Under the pieces are notes generated by a model, which did not search any database, had not been told where the DNA came from, and saw only the letters and a program-made list of their open reading frames with translations. DNA of 42,381 nt from a virus: IMG/VR virus record IMGVR_UViG_3300036980_001261, positions 1 to 42,381 of that record. One strand, written 5' to 3'. The position numbers and the translations under genes were made by a program. Of the stretch, positions 34,352-40,690 are shown piece by piece (the stretch's first letter is position 1; each line of letters starts with the position of its first letter).

Positions 34352-34613
34352 AAGTTTTATCTCTCTGGGCCTTCATGTTTTCCCAAAATTCATCGGTCCC
34401 ACCAGAATGCCGCAGGTGTCCCAGGTCACCGCTCGGGGCCATGGTGGGGTCGTCTTTCCATCCGTTAGGCGGCTCTTCCAGGCTACCGGTCACCATGTTC
34501 CGGTAGGCCTCCTTCTCGATGCGCTGCCCCTTGAAATCATGGCCGGCCAGAACTTTAACCGGCCAAATCGCTTCATATCCGGAAGTTTTAATGTCCTGTT
34601 CGGGCCTACCCAT
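34299..34613 (-). CDS. hypothetical protein after terminase
   Basis: A 104-residue protein from ATG 34613, chosen for GGAGG 8 nt upstream and an 8-base overlap with the terminase stop. An upstream in-frame ATG at 34658 lacks this. It is polar, charged and probably soluble (EAIWPVKVLAGHDFKGQRIEKEAY, then GDLGHLRHSGGTDEFWENM). Position suggests a packaging or head accessory protein. No family is recognised. Confidence 0.6.
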   Translation of the reverse strand: MGRPEQDIKTSGYEAIWPVKVLAGHDFKGQRIEKEAYRNMVTGSLEEPPNGWKDDPTMAPSGDLGHLRHSGGTDEFWENMKAQRDKTYGRVTLQKPGRTIISYP

Positions 34614-36027
34614 AAGCTGCGCCTCCGTATCCGGCTGCCCTGTTTTTCTGGCGTTCAATGGCCTTCTTGTAGACCTTCATGTCGAATTTAGTGTCGAACA
34701 CCGGGAGCATCACGCAAACGGCATTGGCATAGGCGTCGCCGACGTGGCTCATTTCGTCTTTTTCCGGCTTGGCTCCCTTGGGGACGTTACCCGAGGGGTC
34801 TGTTTTGAAATGCCAGCCGCCGTCCAGGCAGCGGTGCAGAACCCGGTTGTCCCGGTTGATGACGATGGCGGGGCGCCCCAGGATGTTATAGGAGAAGCCC
34901 TTGTTCATCCCGGCGTAGATGCGCTCCCACCGCTTTGGCCCAGGCTCGAACGGGATTTCAAAAGCATCCGAGATAGTCCTGGCGGCGCTGCGCACCTTGG
35001 AGCTCTGGTCGGCATCTTCCATGGATATGTCGCCCCCGGCCCGCCAGGTGCGGCACTTGTCTTTCCAGCGTGGGGATTCAACCAGGGGGCGCACCTTGTA
35101 ATCGATGAGCTGCTCAACGGCGGCGCCATCCATGCGCACCGTGTCGATAAAAACCATGCGTCCCGTGCCGGTTATCTGCCCCAGGTGGCAAACGGGGTTA
35201 TGCCACCCGTCATAGAACATGAAGCCGTCCAGGCCCGGGGCCGGTTCCAGGCCGATAGCTGACAAGTGGATATGCGGGTTGTACGACATCGCCACTTTTT
35301 TCCCTTTGTAGACCGGGGCAAAATCTCCCAGAACAAAGCGAGTATAGCCAGAGACGTCATGCTGGTAGGCCATCTGCACGGCCTGGCGGCTTTGGGCTGA
35401 GACGTGGGCGTTCTCTCCGGGGATGATGCGGTAGACTGCTTTGCGGATGTCGGGGAAGCGGGGGTCGATGTCGGGCTCTTCAAAGGCCCACCGATATGTC
35501 CAGTGGTCCATTTCCGCTGGGTTCATGTCGATGTTAAGCCGGGCGGGGGCGCCCTTTTGCCGGGAGCATCGGACCAGGGCCACCTTGAAGACCTCTTCTG
35601 AGAGGCCGGCGTTGGCAATCAAGGTGCCGGATATGGGAGCTGGTTCGTTTAGCCAGATAAGCCCATACTGCGGGCCTTGCAGTTTGGAGAGGTCTCCCAG
35701 GTCATCGATGCCGAACAGGTCGCAGTCGACCCGGGGCTTGGAGTATATGGTCAAGCGCTTAAAATCGTCGGCAAAACGGTAGGCCTTGGGGTTATCCTCG
35801 AAGAACTCCATGATGCTGCGCACGATGGAGCCCTTGATGTTCTGGTGGGTGTCCCGCACGATAGCCGCCGCCAGGGGCTTGCCTATAAGGGCGGCGTGCT
35901 CCATCAGGCTCAGGATACAGGCATACGTTTTGCCTTCCCCGGTATTGGAGATAAGCCAGTTGATATTGGCGTCCGAGTAGACAAAGGCGTCCTGCGTGGG
36001 GCTTAAATCGATGTCCAGGCCTAACAT
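34606..36027 (-). CDS. terL: terminase large subunit
   Basis: A 473-residue DNA-packaging motor with ATPase and nuclease domains. The Walker A-like motif is SNTGEGKT (27-34), with Ser where Gly is usual. The Walker B-like motif is YGLIWLNE (121-128), with Asn-Glu as in several terminase families. Candidate nuclease acids are Asp273 (MFYDGW), Asp333 (GGD) and Asp431 (GDAYANAV). It is the first gene of the late operon. No SD lies at usual spacing before ATG 36027, and a GATAAT box sits 6 bases upstream. No small-subunit gene is recognised nearby. Confidence 0.9.
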   Translation of the reverse strand: MLGLDIDLSPTQDAFVYSDANINWLISNTGEGKTYACILSLMEHAALIGKPLAAAIVRDTHQNIKGSIVRSIMEFFEDNPKAYRFADDFKRLTIYSKPRVDCDLFGIDDLGDLSKLQGPQYGLIWLNEPAPISGTLIANAGLSEEVFKVALVRCSRQKGAPARLNIDMNPAEMDHWTYRWAFEEPDIDPRFPDIRKAVYRIIPGENAHVSAQSRQAVQMAYQHDVSGYTRFVLGDFAPVYKGKKVAMSYNPHIHLSAIGLEPAPGLDGFMFYDGWHNPVCHLGQITGTGRMVFIDTVRMDGAAVEQLIDYKVRPLVESPRWKDKCRTWRAGGDISMEDADQSSKVRSAARTISDAFEIPFEPGPKRWERIYAGMNKGFSYNILGRPAIVINRDNRVLHRCLDGGWHFKTDPSGNVPKGAKPEKDEMSHVGDAYANAVCVMLPVFDTKFDMKVYKKAIERQKNRAAGYGGAAYG

Positions 36028-36033
36028 AGGGCC

Positions 36034-36061
36034 ATTATCTGGGACATTCCCTCTTTTGCAA
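36034..36061 (-). promoter_or_regulatory. putative promoter of the late operon
   Basis: On the minus strand, TTGCAA (36061-36056) and GATAAT (36039-36034) are separated by 16 bp, a good sigma-70 arrangement. The start would fall within a few bases of the terminase ATG at 36027. That gene lacks an SD at normal spacing, so the first mRNA may be nearly leaderless. Computed by eye, not by scoring. Confidence 0.45.
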
Positions 36062-36081
36062 GGGCGTTTTTCCCTTGCAAA
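36055..36081. repeat. perfect inverted repeat, likely operator
   Basis: TTTGCAAGGG (36055-36064) and CCCTTGCAAA (36072-36081) pair perfectly over 10 bp with a 7-nt spacer. It lies between the divergent late and regulatory blocks, and both arms contain TTGCAA in positions suited to -35 boxes. It looks like an operator controlling both directions; an RNA hairpin is less likely because both transcripts should start outside it. Confidence 0.7.
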
Positions 36082-36100
36082 GCAACTCGGAGTTTATAAT
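36075..36100 (+). promoter_or_regulatory. putative promoter of the regulatory block
   Basis: A perfect TATAAT is at 36095-36100. TTGCAA at 36075-36080 is only 14 bp upstream; at 17 bp the hexamer is CCCTTG. The promoter is therefore either weak at -35 or activator-dependent, with the palindrome covering the -35 area. Confidence 0.45.
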
Positions 36101-36152
36101 AATGGGGGGTATGTTTATAGATAAGGGGGTTAATCATAAAGGTGAAAATACT

Positions 36153-36350
36153 GTGACAGACGAATTAACTGGAGAGGTGGTGGAGCGGAAGCTCGTCAGT
36201 CTCAACGGGTGCCTTTACGTGTGCATCCCCCGAAAGTTCGTTACCTTCCATAATTTGCGGAAAGGCGACCTGGTGCCGGTCGTCATGTCTGCCGGCCACG
36301 TAAAAATCATCCCTTACGAGAAAAAAGATGGCTCGGGTTCCTCCGGCTAA
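36153..36350 (+). CDS. AbrB/MazE-like (SpoVT-AbrB) DNA-binding protein
   Basis: The preferred start is GTG 36153 (65 residues), because AAAGGTGA lies 7 nt upstream and the TATAAT at 36095-36100 would put the transcript start near 36107. In-frame starts at TTG 36075, ATG 36102 or ATG 36111 give 91, 82 or 79 residues. The domain is a swapped-hairpin fold: KLVSLNG, then LYVCIPRKFVTFHNLRKGDLVPVV, then VKIIPY. Such proteins bind DNA as dimers as transition-state regulators or antitoxins. No toxin gene is adjacent; the next gene is an XRE regulator. Confidence 0.7.
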   Translation: MTDELTGEVVERKLVSLNGCLYVCIPRKFVTFHNLRKGDLVPVVMSAGHVKIIPYEKKDGSGSSG

Positions 36351-36711
36351 GCTCTGGAACGGGGCCAAGCTGCGGGAGTTCCGGGAACGGTCGAAGTTGA
36401 GTATCCCGGAGACGGCTCGCCAGGTGGGGATTCTCCCCAACCAGATTAGCTTCTTTGAGACGACTCGGACGCTGCCGGCTTTGCCGACTCTCCAGAGGAT
36501 TATCCGTGCCCTGGGCCTGGACCTGTTCGACCTGAGCGAGCTGCTGCGGCTCGACCTGGTGGCCCCGATGCAGTTACAGAGATTCCGGATTACTTGCCGC
36601 CTTGACGGCAAAACCCCCTTGGGAGCCATGCGGGAACTTATGGACAACTACTGCCAAGAGGTAAAGGAGAAGCTGGAAGATGCCAGAATCGCAAATAGGG
36701 ATACCAAATAG
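36328..36711 (+). CDS. XRE-family HTH regulator
   Basis: A 127-residue protein. Residues 13-69 form a Cro/CI-type five-helix HTH: KLREFRERSKLSIPETA, the recognition helix region ILPNQISFFET, then LPTLQRIIRALGLDLFDL. The remaining ~55 residues are helical and may dimerise. It starts 23 bases before the end of the AbrB-like gene, so it is probably co-transcribed from the promoter at 36095. It is a good candidate for the protein binding the palindrome at 36055-36081, though this is inference. Confidence 0.75.
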   Translation: MARVPPAKLWNGAKLREFRERSKLSIPETARQVGILPNQISFFETTRTLPALPTLQRIIRALGLDLFDLSELLRLDLVAPMQLQRFRITCRLDGKTPLGAMRELMDNYCQEVKEKLEDARIANRDTK

Positions 36712-36904
36712 AATCATCGTGGGCCTGGTCGTTTCCATAGACCCGAAGCAGGCGCCGGAGATAATTGCGGCAGCCCAGAATGGCGTCCCCTTGTCTCGAC
36801 ATGAAATCATGTCGATACTGGAAGAGTGGGCCAGCGTATTCAAAGCCAGCATGGAAGAAATGCCGGGGGTAACGGTAGGCGTGACCATGGAGGAAGTGAT
36901 ATGA
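36680..36904 (+). CDS. small hypothetical protein
   Basis: A 74-residue, mildly acidic protein starting at ATG 36680 inside the end of the XRE gene (32-base overlap), with GGAG upstream. It is predicted mostly helical (IIAAAQNG, LSRHEIMSILEEWASVFKAS). It ends in ATGA coupling with the membrane-protein gene. No family is recognised. Confidence 0.55.
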   Translation: MPESQIGIPNRIIVGLVVSIDPKQAPEIIAAAQNGVPLSRHEIMSILEEWASVFKASMEEMPGVTVGVTMEEVI

Positions 36905-37203
36905 GGCCCAGGATTAAGATTAATTGGCCGTTGATTGTGATGATAATTTTTTGTGCGGTTATGTTTTATTTTGCCGTAGCCGGGTTCAAGTCCGTGGTCT
37001 TCGGGGCTGAGCCGCCTGGCCTGGAGCCCGTCATAGTCTGGGAAGACGGGCGCCCCACGGTGGAGGTCTGGACCAGCTTTGGCAATCACAAGCAGAAAGT
37101 CTGGGACGACCGGCCCGGGCGCATGAAGGAAAGCTCCAAAACATATTTTAGCCCCCCCAGGAGCTGGTCGTATGAGGAGGACAAGGCACGGGTGACTGAG
37201 TAA
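36901..37203 (+). CDS. membrane-anchored hypothetical protein
   Basis: A 100-residue protein. ATG 36901 overlaps the previous stop as ATGA and has GGAGG 7 nt upstream, so the in-frame start at 36826 is rejected. A basic start (RPRIKIN) precedes a hydrophobic segment at residues ~10-33. A polar domain with conserved-looking Trp and Pro follows (VIVWEDGRPTVEVWT). This predicts a single-pass inner-membrane anchor with the rest outside, or a cleaved signal. The role is unknown; an exclusion or surface protein is possible. Confidence 0.6.
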   Translation: MRPRIKINWPLIVMIIFCAVMFYFAVAGFKSVVFGAEPPGLEPVIVWEDGRPTVEVWTSFGNHKQKVWDDRPGRMKESSKTYFSPPRSWSYEEDKARVTE

Positions 37204-37452
37204 GTCGTAAGGGAATCGCTTAGGACTTACTGAGTGATGGGCAGAAAAGGTTACTTAGTTGCAACCTATTGATATGATTCGTTATGGCAGGATAGGTTAC
37301 TTAGTGATGGGGTTAGGGCAATATCGTGGAAATGAACACAGTAAAAAATACCTATTCGCCGGTGATGTTAGGCAGTTAGGAGTAAACATGAGTATCTATG
37401 TCATGCCCTGGTGGTGAGTCGTTGCATATCTTGCAACAACTGAGGGGGACGG
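37204..37452. other. structured 249-bp non-coding segment
   Basis: This gap between two plus-strand genes contains several elements. An 11-nt imperfect inverted repeat, TAAGTCGTAAG / CTTAGGACTTA, lies at 37201-37211 and 37219-37229. Three direct repeats related to TTACTTAGT begin near 37227, 37251 and 37297; two continue as GATGGG. A perfect 8-bp palindrome GTTGCAAC is at 37258-37265. A second palindrome GTTGCA-TATCT-TGCAAC spans about 37421-37437. A possible promoter is TTACTT (37251) - 16 bp - TATGAT (37273). A 9-codon ORF with a good SD sits at 37388. It could be an operator array, an origin or a leader; which one is unproven. Confidence 0.6.
37388..37417 (+). CDS. possible 9-codon leader peptide MSIYVMPWW
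   Basis: AGGAG lies 5 nt before ATG 37388, an excellent SD in otherwise non-coding DNA. The peptide ends with two adjacent Trp codons before TGA. A short inverted repeat (GTTGCA/TGCAAC) follows within 5 nt of the stop, and the next gene's SD about 25 nt beyond that. This resembles the layout of translation-dependent leaders, but no competing stems or terminator were found. Confidence 0.35.
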   Translation: MSIYVMPWW

Positions 37453-38109
37453 ATGCCGATATTTGGTGACGGCGTTAAGGTCCGGGTCTTGATGGAGTGC
37501 CTGTATTCTGGGTGGGCGCCCCATCATACCCGCTGCTCCCGTGGTGGAGGTGGAAAGCTGACGCTGACCAAACTTGGGTGGGCGGTCGAGTTTTTGCCCA
37601 CTGCCCTGCTTATCTACAGGCCCCACCAGGGGCGCCTGGTTAAGGTCCGGCTCACTCCCTATGTGAGCATTTACAGCGCCCCTCCCTGCCCGTGGGTCCT
37701 GGTGCTCGGCAGGATAGGCCAGGTGCTTTTCGACCTGCAGCGCCCGGAGTGTGGGGTGCAAAAGGCGCCACCTCCGCAGCCAGACTTCACCTATCTCAAG
37801 CAGTTCGTCGGCACCATCATCAATCTCTCAAACCACTTGGGCCGGGCCCCGAATGAAACTGAGCTGGTCCACGAAATAAAAGGGGTTCTGGGGGACGCCC
37901 TGTCATATAGAGCTGTCCGGGCTCTTTATAAGTCCGGGGATGGGTTCTTCTGGACATCAACAACCCAAGGGTACGGGGGTGGGATGCCCAAGAGGCGGTT
38001 TTATTTTGTGGTCCCGAACATGAACGTGGCAAAAGCGAACAAGATGTGGAAAGACCAGACAAGGCATTCCTGGGAGGTATGCGAAGGTGGACCAGAGCAC
38101 AAAGATTAA
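37453..38109 (+). CDS. hypothetical 218-residue protein
   Basis: Starts at ATG 37453 with GAGGGGG 4 nt upstream, directly after a structured non-coding region. The first ~100 residues are rich in Pro, Gly, Cys and hydrophobics. Residues ~110-190 look like an alpha-beta domain with a helical NLSNHLGRAPNETELVHEIK stretch. No enzyme motif or HTH could be assigned. Repeats and palindromes just upstream leave open a DNA-binding or replication role, which is speculation. Confidence 0.55.
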   Translation: MPIFGDGVKVRVLMECLYSGWAPHHTRCSRGGGGKLTLTKLGWAVEFLPTALLIYRPHQGRLVKVRLTPYVSIYSAPPCPWVLVLGRIGQVLFDLQRPECGVQKAPPPQPDFTYLKQFVGTIINLSNHLGRAPNETELVHEIKGVLGDALSYRAVRALYKSGDGFFWTSTTQGYGGGMPKRRFYFVVPNMNVAKANKMWKDQTRHSWEVCEGGPEHKD

Positions 38110-38287
38110 CGTGATGGTCTGGAACGTGGGGGACCCGGAAGAGCCGCCCTCCGAATTCACGCACGGCAGGAACTACACGTTCAGACTTATGAACACCGCC
38201 GAGAAGGACACCTTTATGGGCACGCTCCATGAATTCATGGAAGCGTGGAAGACCACGCTCGAAAATGGGAAACAAAGTGGGGGGTGA
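38087..38287 (+). CDS. small hypothetical protein
   Basis: A 66-residue protein with a GTG start at 38087 and GGGAGG 9 nt upstream; it overlaps the previous gene by 23 bases. It is acidic and polar with a central NYTFRLMNTAEKDTFMGTL stretch and no membrane segment. It is the last gene of the plus-strand block and converges on speD. No family is recognised. Confidence 0.5.
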   Translation: MDQSTKINVMVWNVGDPEEPPSEFTHGRNYTFRLMNTAEKDTFMGTLHEFMEAWKTTLENGKQSGG

Positions 38288-38309
38288 AAGTTTCCCACTT
38301 TCCAAATCA

Positions 38310-38334
38310 TGACAATTTCATAACAATTTCATAA
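38310..38334. repeat. tandem CAATTTCATAA repeat
   Basis: Two adjacent copies of CAATTTCATAA lie between the plus-strand block and the speD terminator. This AT-rich stretch contrasts with the surrounding G+C-rich DNA. No function is evident. Confidence 0.5.
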
Positions 38335-38335
38335 C

Positions 38336-38375
38336 AAAAAAGGCCCCCCCAGGGGGCGGCAACCCTGGGAGGGCC
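38336..38375 (-). terminator. rho-independent terminator after speD
   Basis: The arms 38342-38354 and 38363-38375 pair over 12 of 13 positions with an 8-nt loop. On the minus strand the stem is followed immediately by a six-T run (38341-38336). It ends leftward transcription from the speD cluster and sits between convergent genes. The plus strand lacks a T-run after the hairpin, so it is probably one-directional. Confidence 0.8.
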
Positions 38376-38438
38376 GTGGACTTGTGGTACGTGGCAACGA
38401 ACGGGCAAAACCATGAAACACAAGGAGATACCGACATC

Positions 38439-38888
38439 TTAGTGGGGGCCGGCTATCCTGTCAAGCATTTTTCTCGTCTCCGGGCTTAATATCTTTCCCG
38501 GGTGGATGTTGCCTGGCCGGCCAAAGACCGCCAGGCCTCTATCCAGGTAATTGATGGTCAGCTCTTTAAGTCCAAACAGCTCCGCAGCGTAGCAGATGGC
38601 CGAATCCAGGTCAAACCTCTTGCAAGAGTAGACGTCCAGGGCCAGATATTGCCTTTCCGGGTAGGTGTGGATGGAAATATGGCTCTCGGCGACGATTATG
38701 AAGCCGGTAACCCCCCACTCCGGCTCTTCTCCGGTGGGGTTATACTTCAAAACCATAGGGGGCATGAGCTTTTTCATGCCGATGAGGAGCGGCGCCCGGT
38801 CCAGGAAGTGATAGACCGTCTCCATGTCTGCCAGCAACAGTTTGGAGCCGGAGAAGCCGTCGACAGTCAGGTGAAAGCCTTTTTGCAC
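38439..38888 (-). CDS. speD: S-adenosylmethionine decarboxylase proenzyme (SpeD/SpeH-like)
   Basis: A 149-residue protein with a GTG start, the last gene of the right-hand minus cluster. The bacterial class-1b AdoMetDC signature ESHISIHTYPE spans residues 68-78. In the family the proenzyme cleaves itself between Glu and Ser, giving the pyruvoyl group from Ser69. The other catalytic residues also match in spacing: His74 (Ser+5) and Cys89 (Ser+20, in LDVYSC). The product would be decarboxylated AdoMet for spermidine synthesis. Some AdoMetDC homologues have instead been recruited as ornithine or arginine decarboxylases, which sequence reading alone cannot exclude. No spermidine synthase gene is visible in the window. 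A terminator hairpin follows at 38375-38336. Confidence 0.9.
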   Translation of the reverse strand: MQKGFHLTVDGFSGSKLLLADMETVYHFLDRAPLLIGMKKLMPPMVLKYNPTGEEPEWGVTGFIIVAESHISIHTYPERQYLALDVYSCKRFDLDSAICYAAELFGLKELTINYLDRGLAVFGRPGNIHPGKILSPETRKMLDRIAGPH

Positions 38889-38915
38889 CTCACAAAACCC
38901 CCTTGCCCGGGGTAA

Positions 38916-39158
38916 CTATGCCCGGTTTCTGTCCTTTTTGTCAAGCTCTTGCACATTATTCTGTGACATGAGCTCTGGGTAGAGCCGGCAGCCGACGCAG
39001 GGGACCGTTTTCAGGTCTTTTTTGGCGGCTTCCTCCAGGCACCCTTCGCCGTCGTTGTTGTAAGAGGGGCAATCGGTCTTTTCCTGGGTCCGGTTGTGCC
39101 TCCTATGCTGGGTGCTCCGGCGTTTTGGGCGGCTCACTGTTTGCCGCCGCCCACGCAC
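38916..39158 (-). CDS. small four-cysteine protein
   Basis: An 80-residue protein with a GTG start at 39158, behind a GGAAGG element. An alternative GTG at 39137 overlaps the previous stop as GTGA, so the start is uncertain. The N-terminal 25 residues are very Arg-rich. C30, C40, C54 and C57 form a C-x9-C...C-x2-C pattern that could hold zinc or an Fe-S cluster. The basic tail could contact nucleic acid (inference). No family is recognised. Confidence 0.5.
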   Translation of the reverse strand: MRGRRQTVSRPKRRSTQHRRHNRTQEKTDCPSYNNDGEGCLEEAAKKDLKTVPCVGCRLYPELMSQNNVQELDKKDRNRA

Positions 39159-39367
39159 CGGAGGCCTTCCACCCCATCTATGGCGTTAGCGTGCCGCAAG
39201 AGCTCCCGGGCCATGCGGCGCAGGTCGGCAGTGGTGGCGAATTCACTCGCCAGCAGGCCGTTCCTCACTCCTATCATGCTGAACTGCAGCCACGGGTCCG
39301 GGGGCCTGTGAATTCCCACCAGCAGCTTCTTCCCCCCCGTCCGGATGGGCAAGATTAAGTAGCTCAT
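39134..39367 (-). CDS. small hypothetical protein
   Basis: A 77-residue protein with GAGGAG about 7 nt before ATG 39367, a strong SD lying inside the upstream gene. The sequence (LILPIRTGGKKLLVGI near the start, then a helix LRRMARELLRHANAID) looks well constrained. In the 125-base overlap this frame seems the more protein-like one. Its stop lies next to the alternative GTG start (39137) of the following gene. The function is unknown. Confidence 0.55.
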   Translation of the reverse strand: MSYLILPIRTGGKKLLVGIHRPPDPWLQFSMIGVRNGLLASEFATTADLRRMARELLRHANAIDGVEGLRCVGGGKQ

Positions 39368-39581
39368 TACGGTACTCCTCGTGGAATTCTTTGATGGCCT
39401 GAATGCAATCCTTCATCAGGACCTTGTAGCGGAAGCGGGGGTCCTGGCCGAATTGCATCATGACGCCGGACTCCCCCACCAGGTTGAAGACGGCGAACTG
39501 CTCACCTTCGGGGGTGATGCCGACGCCGCTCATGGTATGGGTCAAAAGCTCTTCGGGGTGGACAACTTTAATCGGGACCAT
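39243..39581 (-). CDS. hypothetical protein overlapping its neighbour
   Basis: A 112-residue protein from ATG 39581 (GGAG about 10 nt upstream; an upstream in-frame start at 39611 lacks support). Residues 1-75 look like a normal folded protein, acidic with alternating hydrophobics. The last ~40 residues, where the next gene overlaps by 125 bases in another frame, become Gly/Glu-rich and look less constrained. Either the two genes truly overlap or this gene lost its original stop. No family is recognised. Confidence 0.5.
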   Translation of the reverse strand: MVPIKVVHPEELLTHTMSGVGITPEGEQFAVFNLVGESGVMMQFGQDPRFRYKVLMKDCIQAIKEFHEEYRNELLNLAHPDGGEEAAGGNSQAPGPVAAVQHDRSEERPAGE

Positions 39582-40218
39582 TAGGCATAAGCTCCTTTTT
39601 TTGTTTATCAATTTGCCATTGATAGAATTCAGGGGTCGACATTGAGTTGATGAATTTGTAGTGCTCGCTTTTTTCCCAGACGCTCAACAGAGTCTCCGGC
39701 GGCGGGATTTGGGCGAGTAGGTCACCAAACGGCTTAAGCAGGGTGTGGTGAACGCAGTTTTCGCCGACGTAAGACCCCCAATTAACTTGTTTCGCATGGA
39801 GGAAAAAGTCAGGAGCGTCAATATATCCCAGGACCTGGACGTGCATATTGACCTTTTCGTCTACCAGAGGCACCACCAGGATAGCCATTTCTGCTGTCAA
39901 GGGCTGCTCCATTGAAAAAGCCAGGTAAACCTTGGGGGGCATATACTTGGAATACTTAACCTGGTAGGTCTTTCCCAAGAAAACCCCGTCTGTTCCTCCA
40001 TCGTTGCCTGGGTGTACCTCCCAATCGAACGGTGTGCCGAGCATGGTATTTACGGCATATTGAGCTCGCAGACCGAAGAACATGATTTTAACCGGGTCCC
40101 GGTCCTTCTTGTTGGTCAGGTCCACTTTCTTGATGCGGTTGATTTCCTTGGAGAGCGTCCATATTTTCTCCAGGGTGGGCCTCTCAAAAACGAACGTCTC
40201 GCCGAGGACCTTCCTCAA
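39568..40218 (-). CDS. putative PD-(D/E)XK-type nuclease
   Basis: A 216-residue protein starting at TTG 40218, with GGAGGGAGC just upstream and TTGA coupling to the preceding gene. Residues about 48-90 contain a helix (GLRAQYAVNTML), then HPGNDGGTDGVFLGKTYQVKYSK. This resembles the D...D-x(8-10)-(E/Q)xK core of restriction-endonuclease-like folds: Asp73 or Asp77 plus Gln86-Val-Lys88. The Glu is replaced by Gln, as in several such families. Possible roles are DNA processing, recombination or host-DNA attack; the substrate is not predictable. The C-terminal half shows no motif I recognise. Confidence 0.5.
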   Translation of the reverse strand: MRKVLGETFVFERPTLEKIWTLSKEINRIKKVDLTNKKDRDPVKIMFFGLRAQYAVNTMLGTPFDWEVHPGNDGGTDGVFLGKTYQVKYSKYMPPKVYLAFSMEQPLTAEMAILVVPLVDEKVNMHVQVLGYIDAPDFFLHAKQVNWGSYVGENCVHHTLLKPFGDLLAQIPPPETLLSVWEKSEHYKFINSMSTPEFYQWQIDKQKKELMPNGPD

Positions 40219-40478
40219 AGCTCCCTCCGCTCGACGAACCTGCCCAGGGCCTGGGACCTGGGAATGGGCATCAGCACGTTATGGCAGTTTATGCCGGTGC
40301 AGTAGAACTCCGAGGAATAAGCGCACCCGAACTCATAAGCCAGCGTGACGGTTCGCCTCTGGAGGGGCATCATGCACTTGCCGCACAAGAGGACGTACTT
40401 GTCCACCACCAGGTCATTGAGGGCGGCGAGCAACTGTTCGGGTGCGAACTCCAGGCGTTCGGTTATATTAAGAGCCAT
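40215..40478 (-). CDS. small putative zinc-binding protein
   Basis: An 87-residue protein with GGGAG 4 nt before ATG 40478. C32-G-K-C35 and C60-x4-C65 form a four-cysteine set typical of a small zinc-binding module. Its TGA overlaps the TTG start of the nuclease-like gene (TTGA), so the two are probably translationally coupled. The function is unknown. Confidence 0.6.
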   Translation of the reverse strand: MALNITERLEFAPEQLLAALNDLVVDKYVLLCGKCMMPLQRRTVTLAYEFGCAYSSEFYCTGINCHNVLMPIPRSQALGRFVERREL

Positions 40479-40689
40479 GCTTCTCCCACCCGATGCTCTT
40501 GCTGGCCGCTGTGTGAGCCTGAGGGCCCGCTTCTGTTCGCCTTCCTGCCATCATTTCGGAGTAATACTTCCCGGTTTCTCCAGTGAACATCGGGTCTCCA
40601 GCCGGGGCGAAGCGCCACTTGCTCAGCAGGCTCTCGTAGGACGCCCCTTCTATCCACGCTTTTTGGTCCGGGGTCATGGGGTCGCTCAT
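40468..40689 (-). CDS. conserved small phage protein (WRFAP...GDPMF type)
   Basis: A 73-residue protein. ATG 40689 is chosen because GGGGAGG lies 6 nt upstream; an in-frame ATG at 40716 has no such site. The upstream gene's TGA ends one base before the start. The sequence pattern (ASYESLLSKWRFAP, then GDPMFTGETGKYYSEMM) is recalled from small hypothetical proteins in many phages. No biochemical role is known to me. It overlaps the following gene by 11 bases. Confidence 0.65.
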   Translation of the reverse strand: MSDPMTPDQKAWIEGASYESLLSKWRFAPAGDPMFTGETGKYYSEMMAGRRTEAGPQAHTAASKSIGWEKHGS

Positions 40690-40690
40690 G

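Noticed and set aside
29105-34613. Separate head-maturation protease
   Set aside because: No protease motif is seen among the genes between terminase and capsid; the subtilase is placed with tail genes instead.
37388-37437. Classical trp attenuator
   Set aside because: Only the Trp-Trp peptide and one short palindrome are present; no competing stems, no terminator and no tryptophan gene follow.
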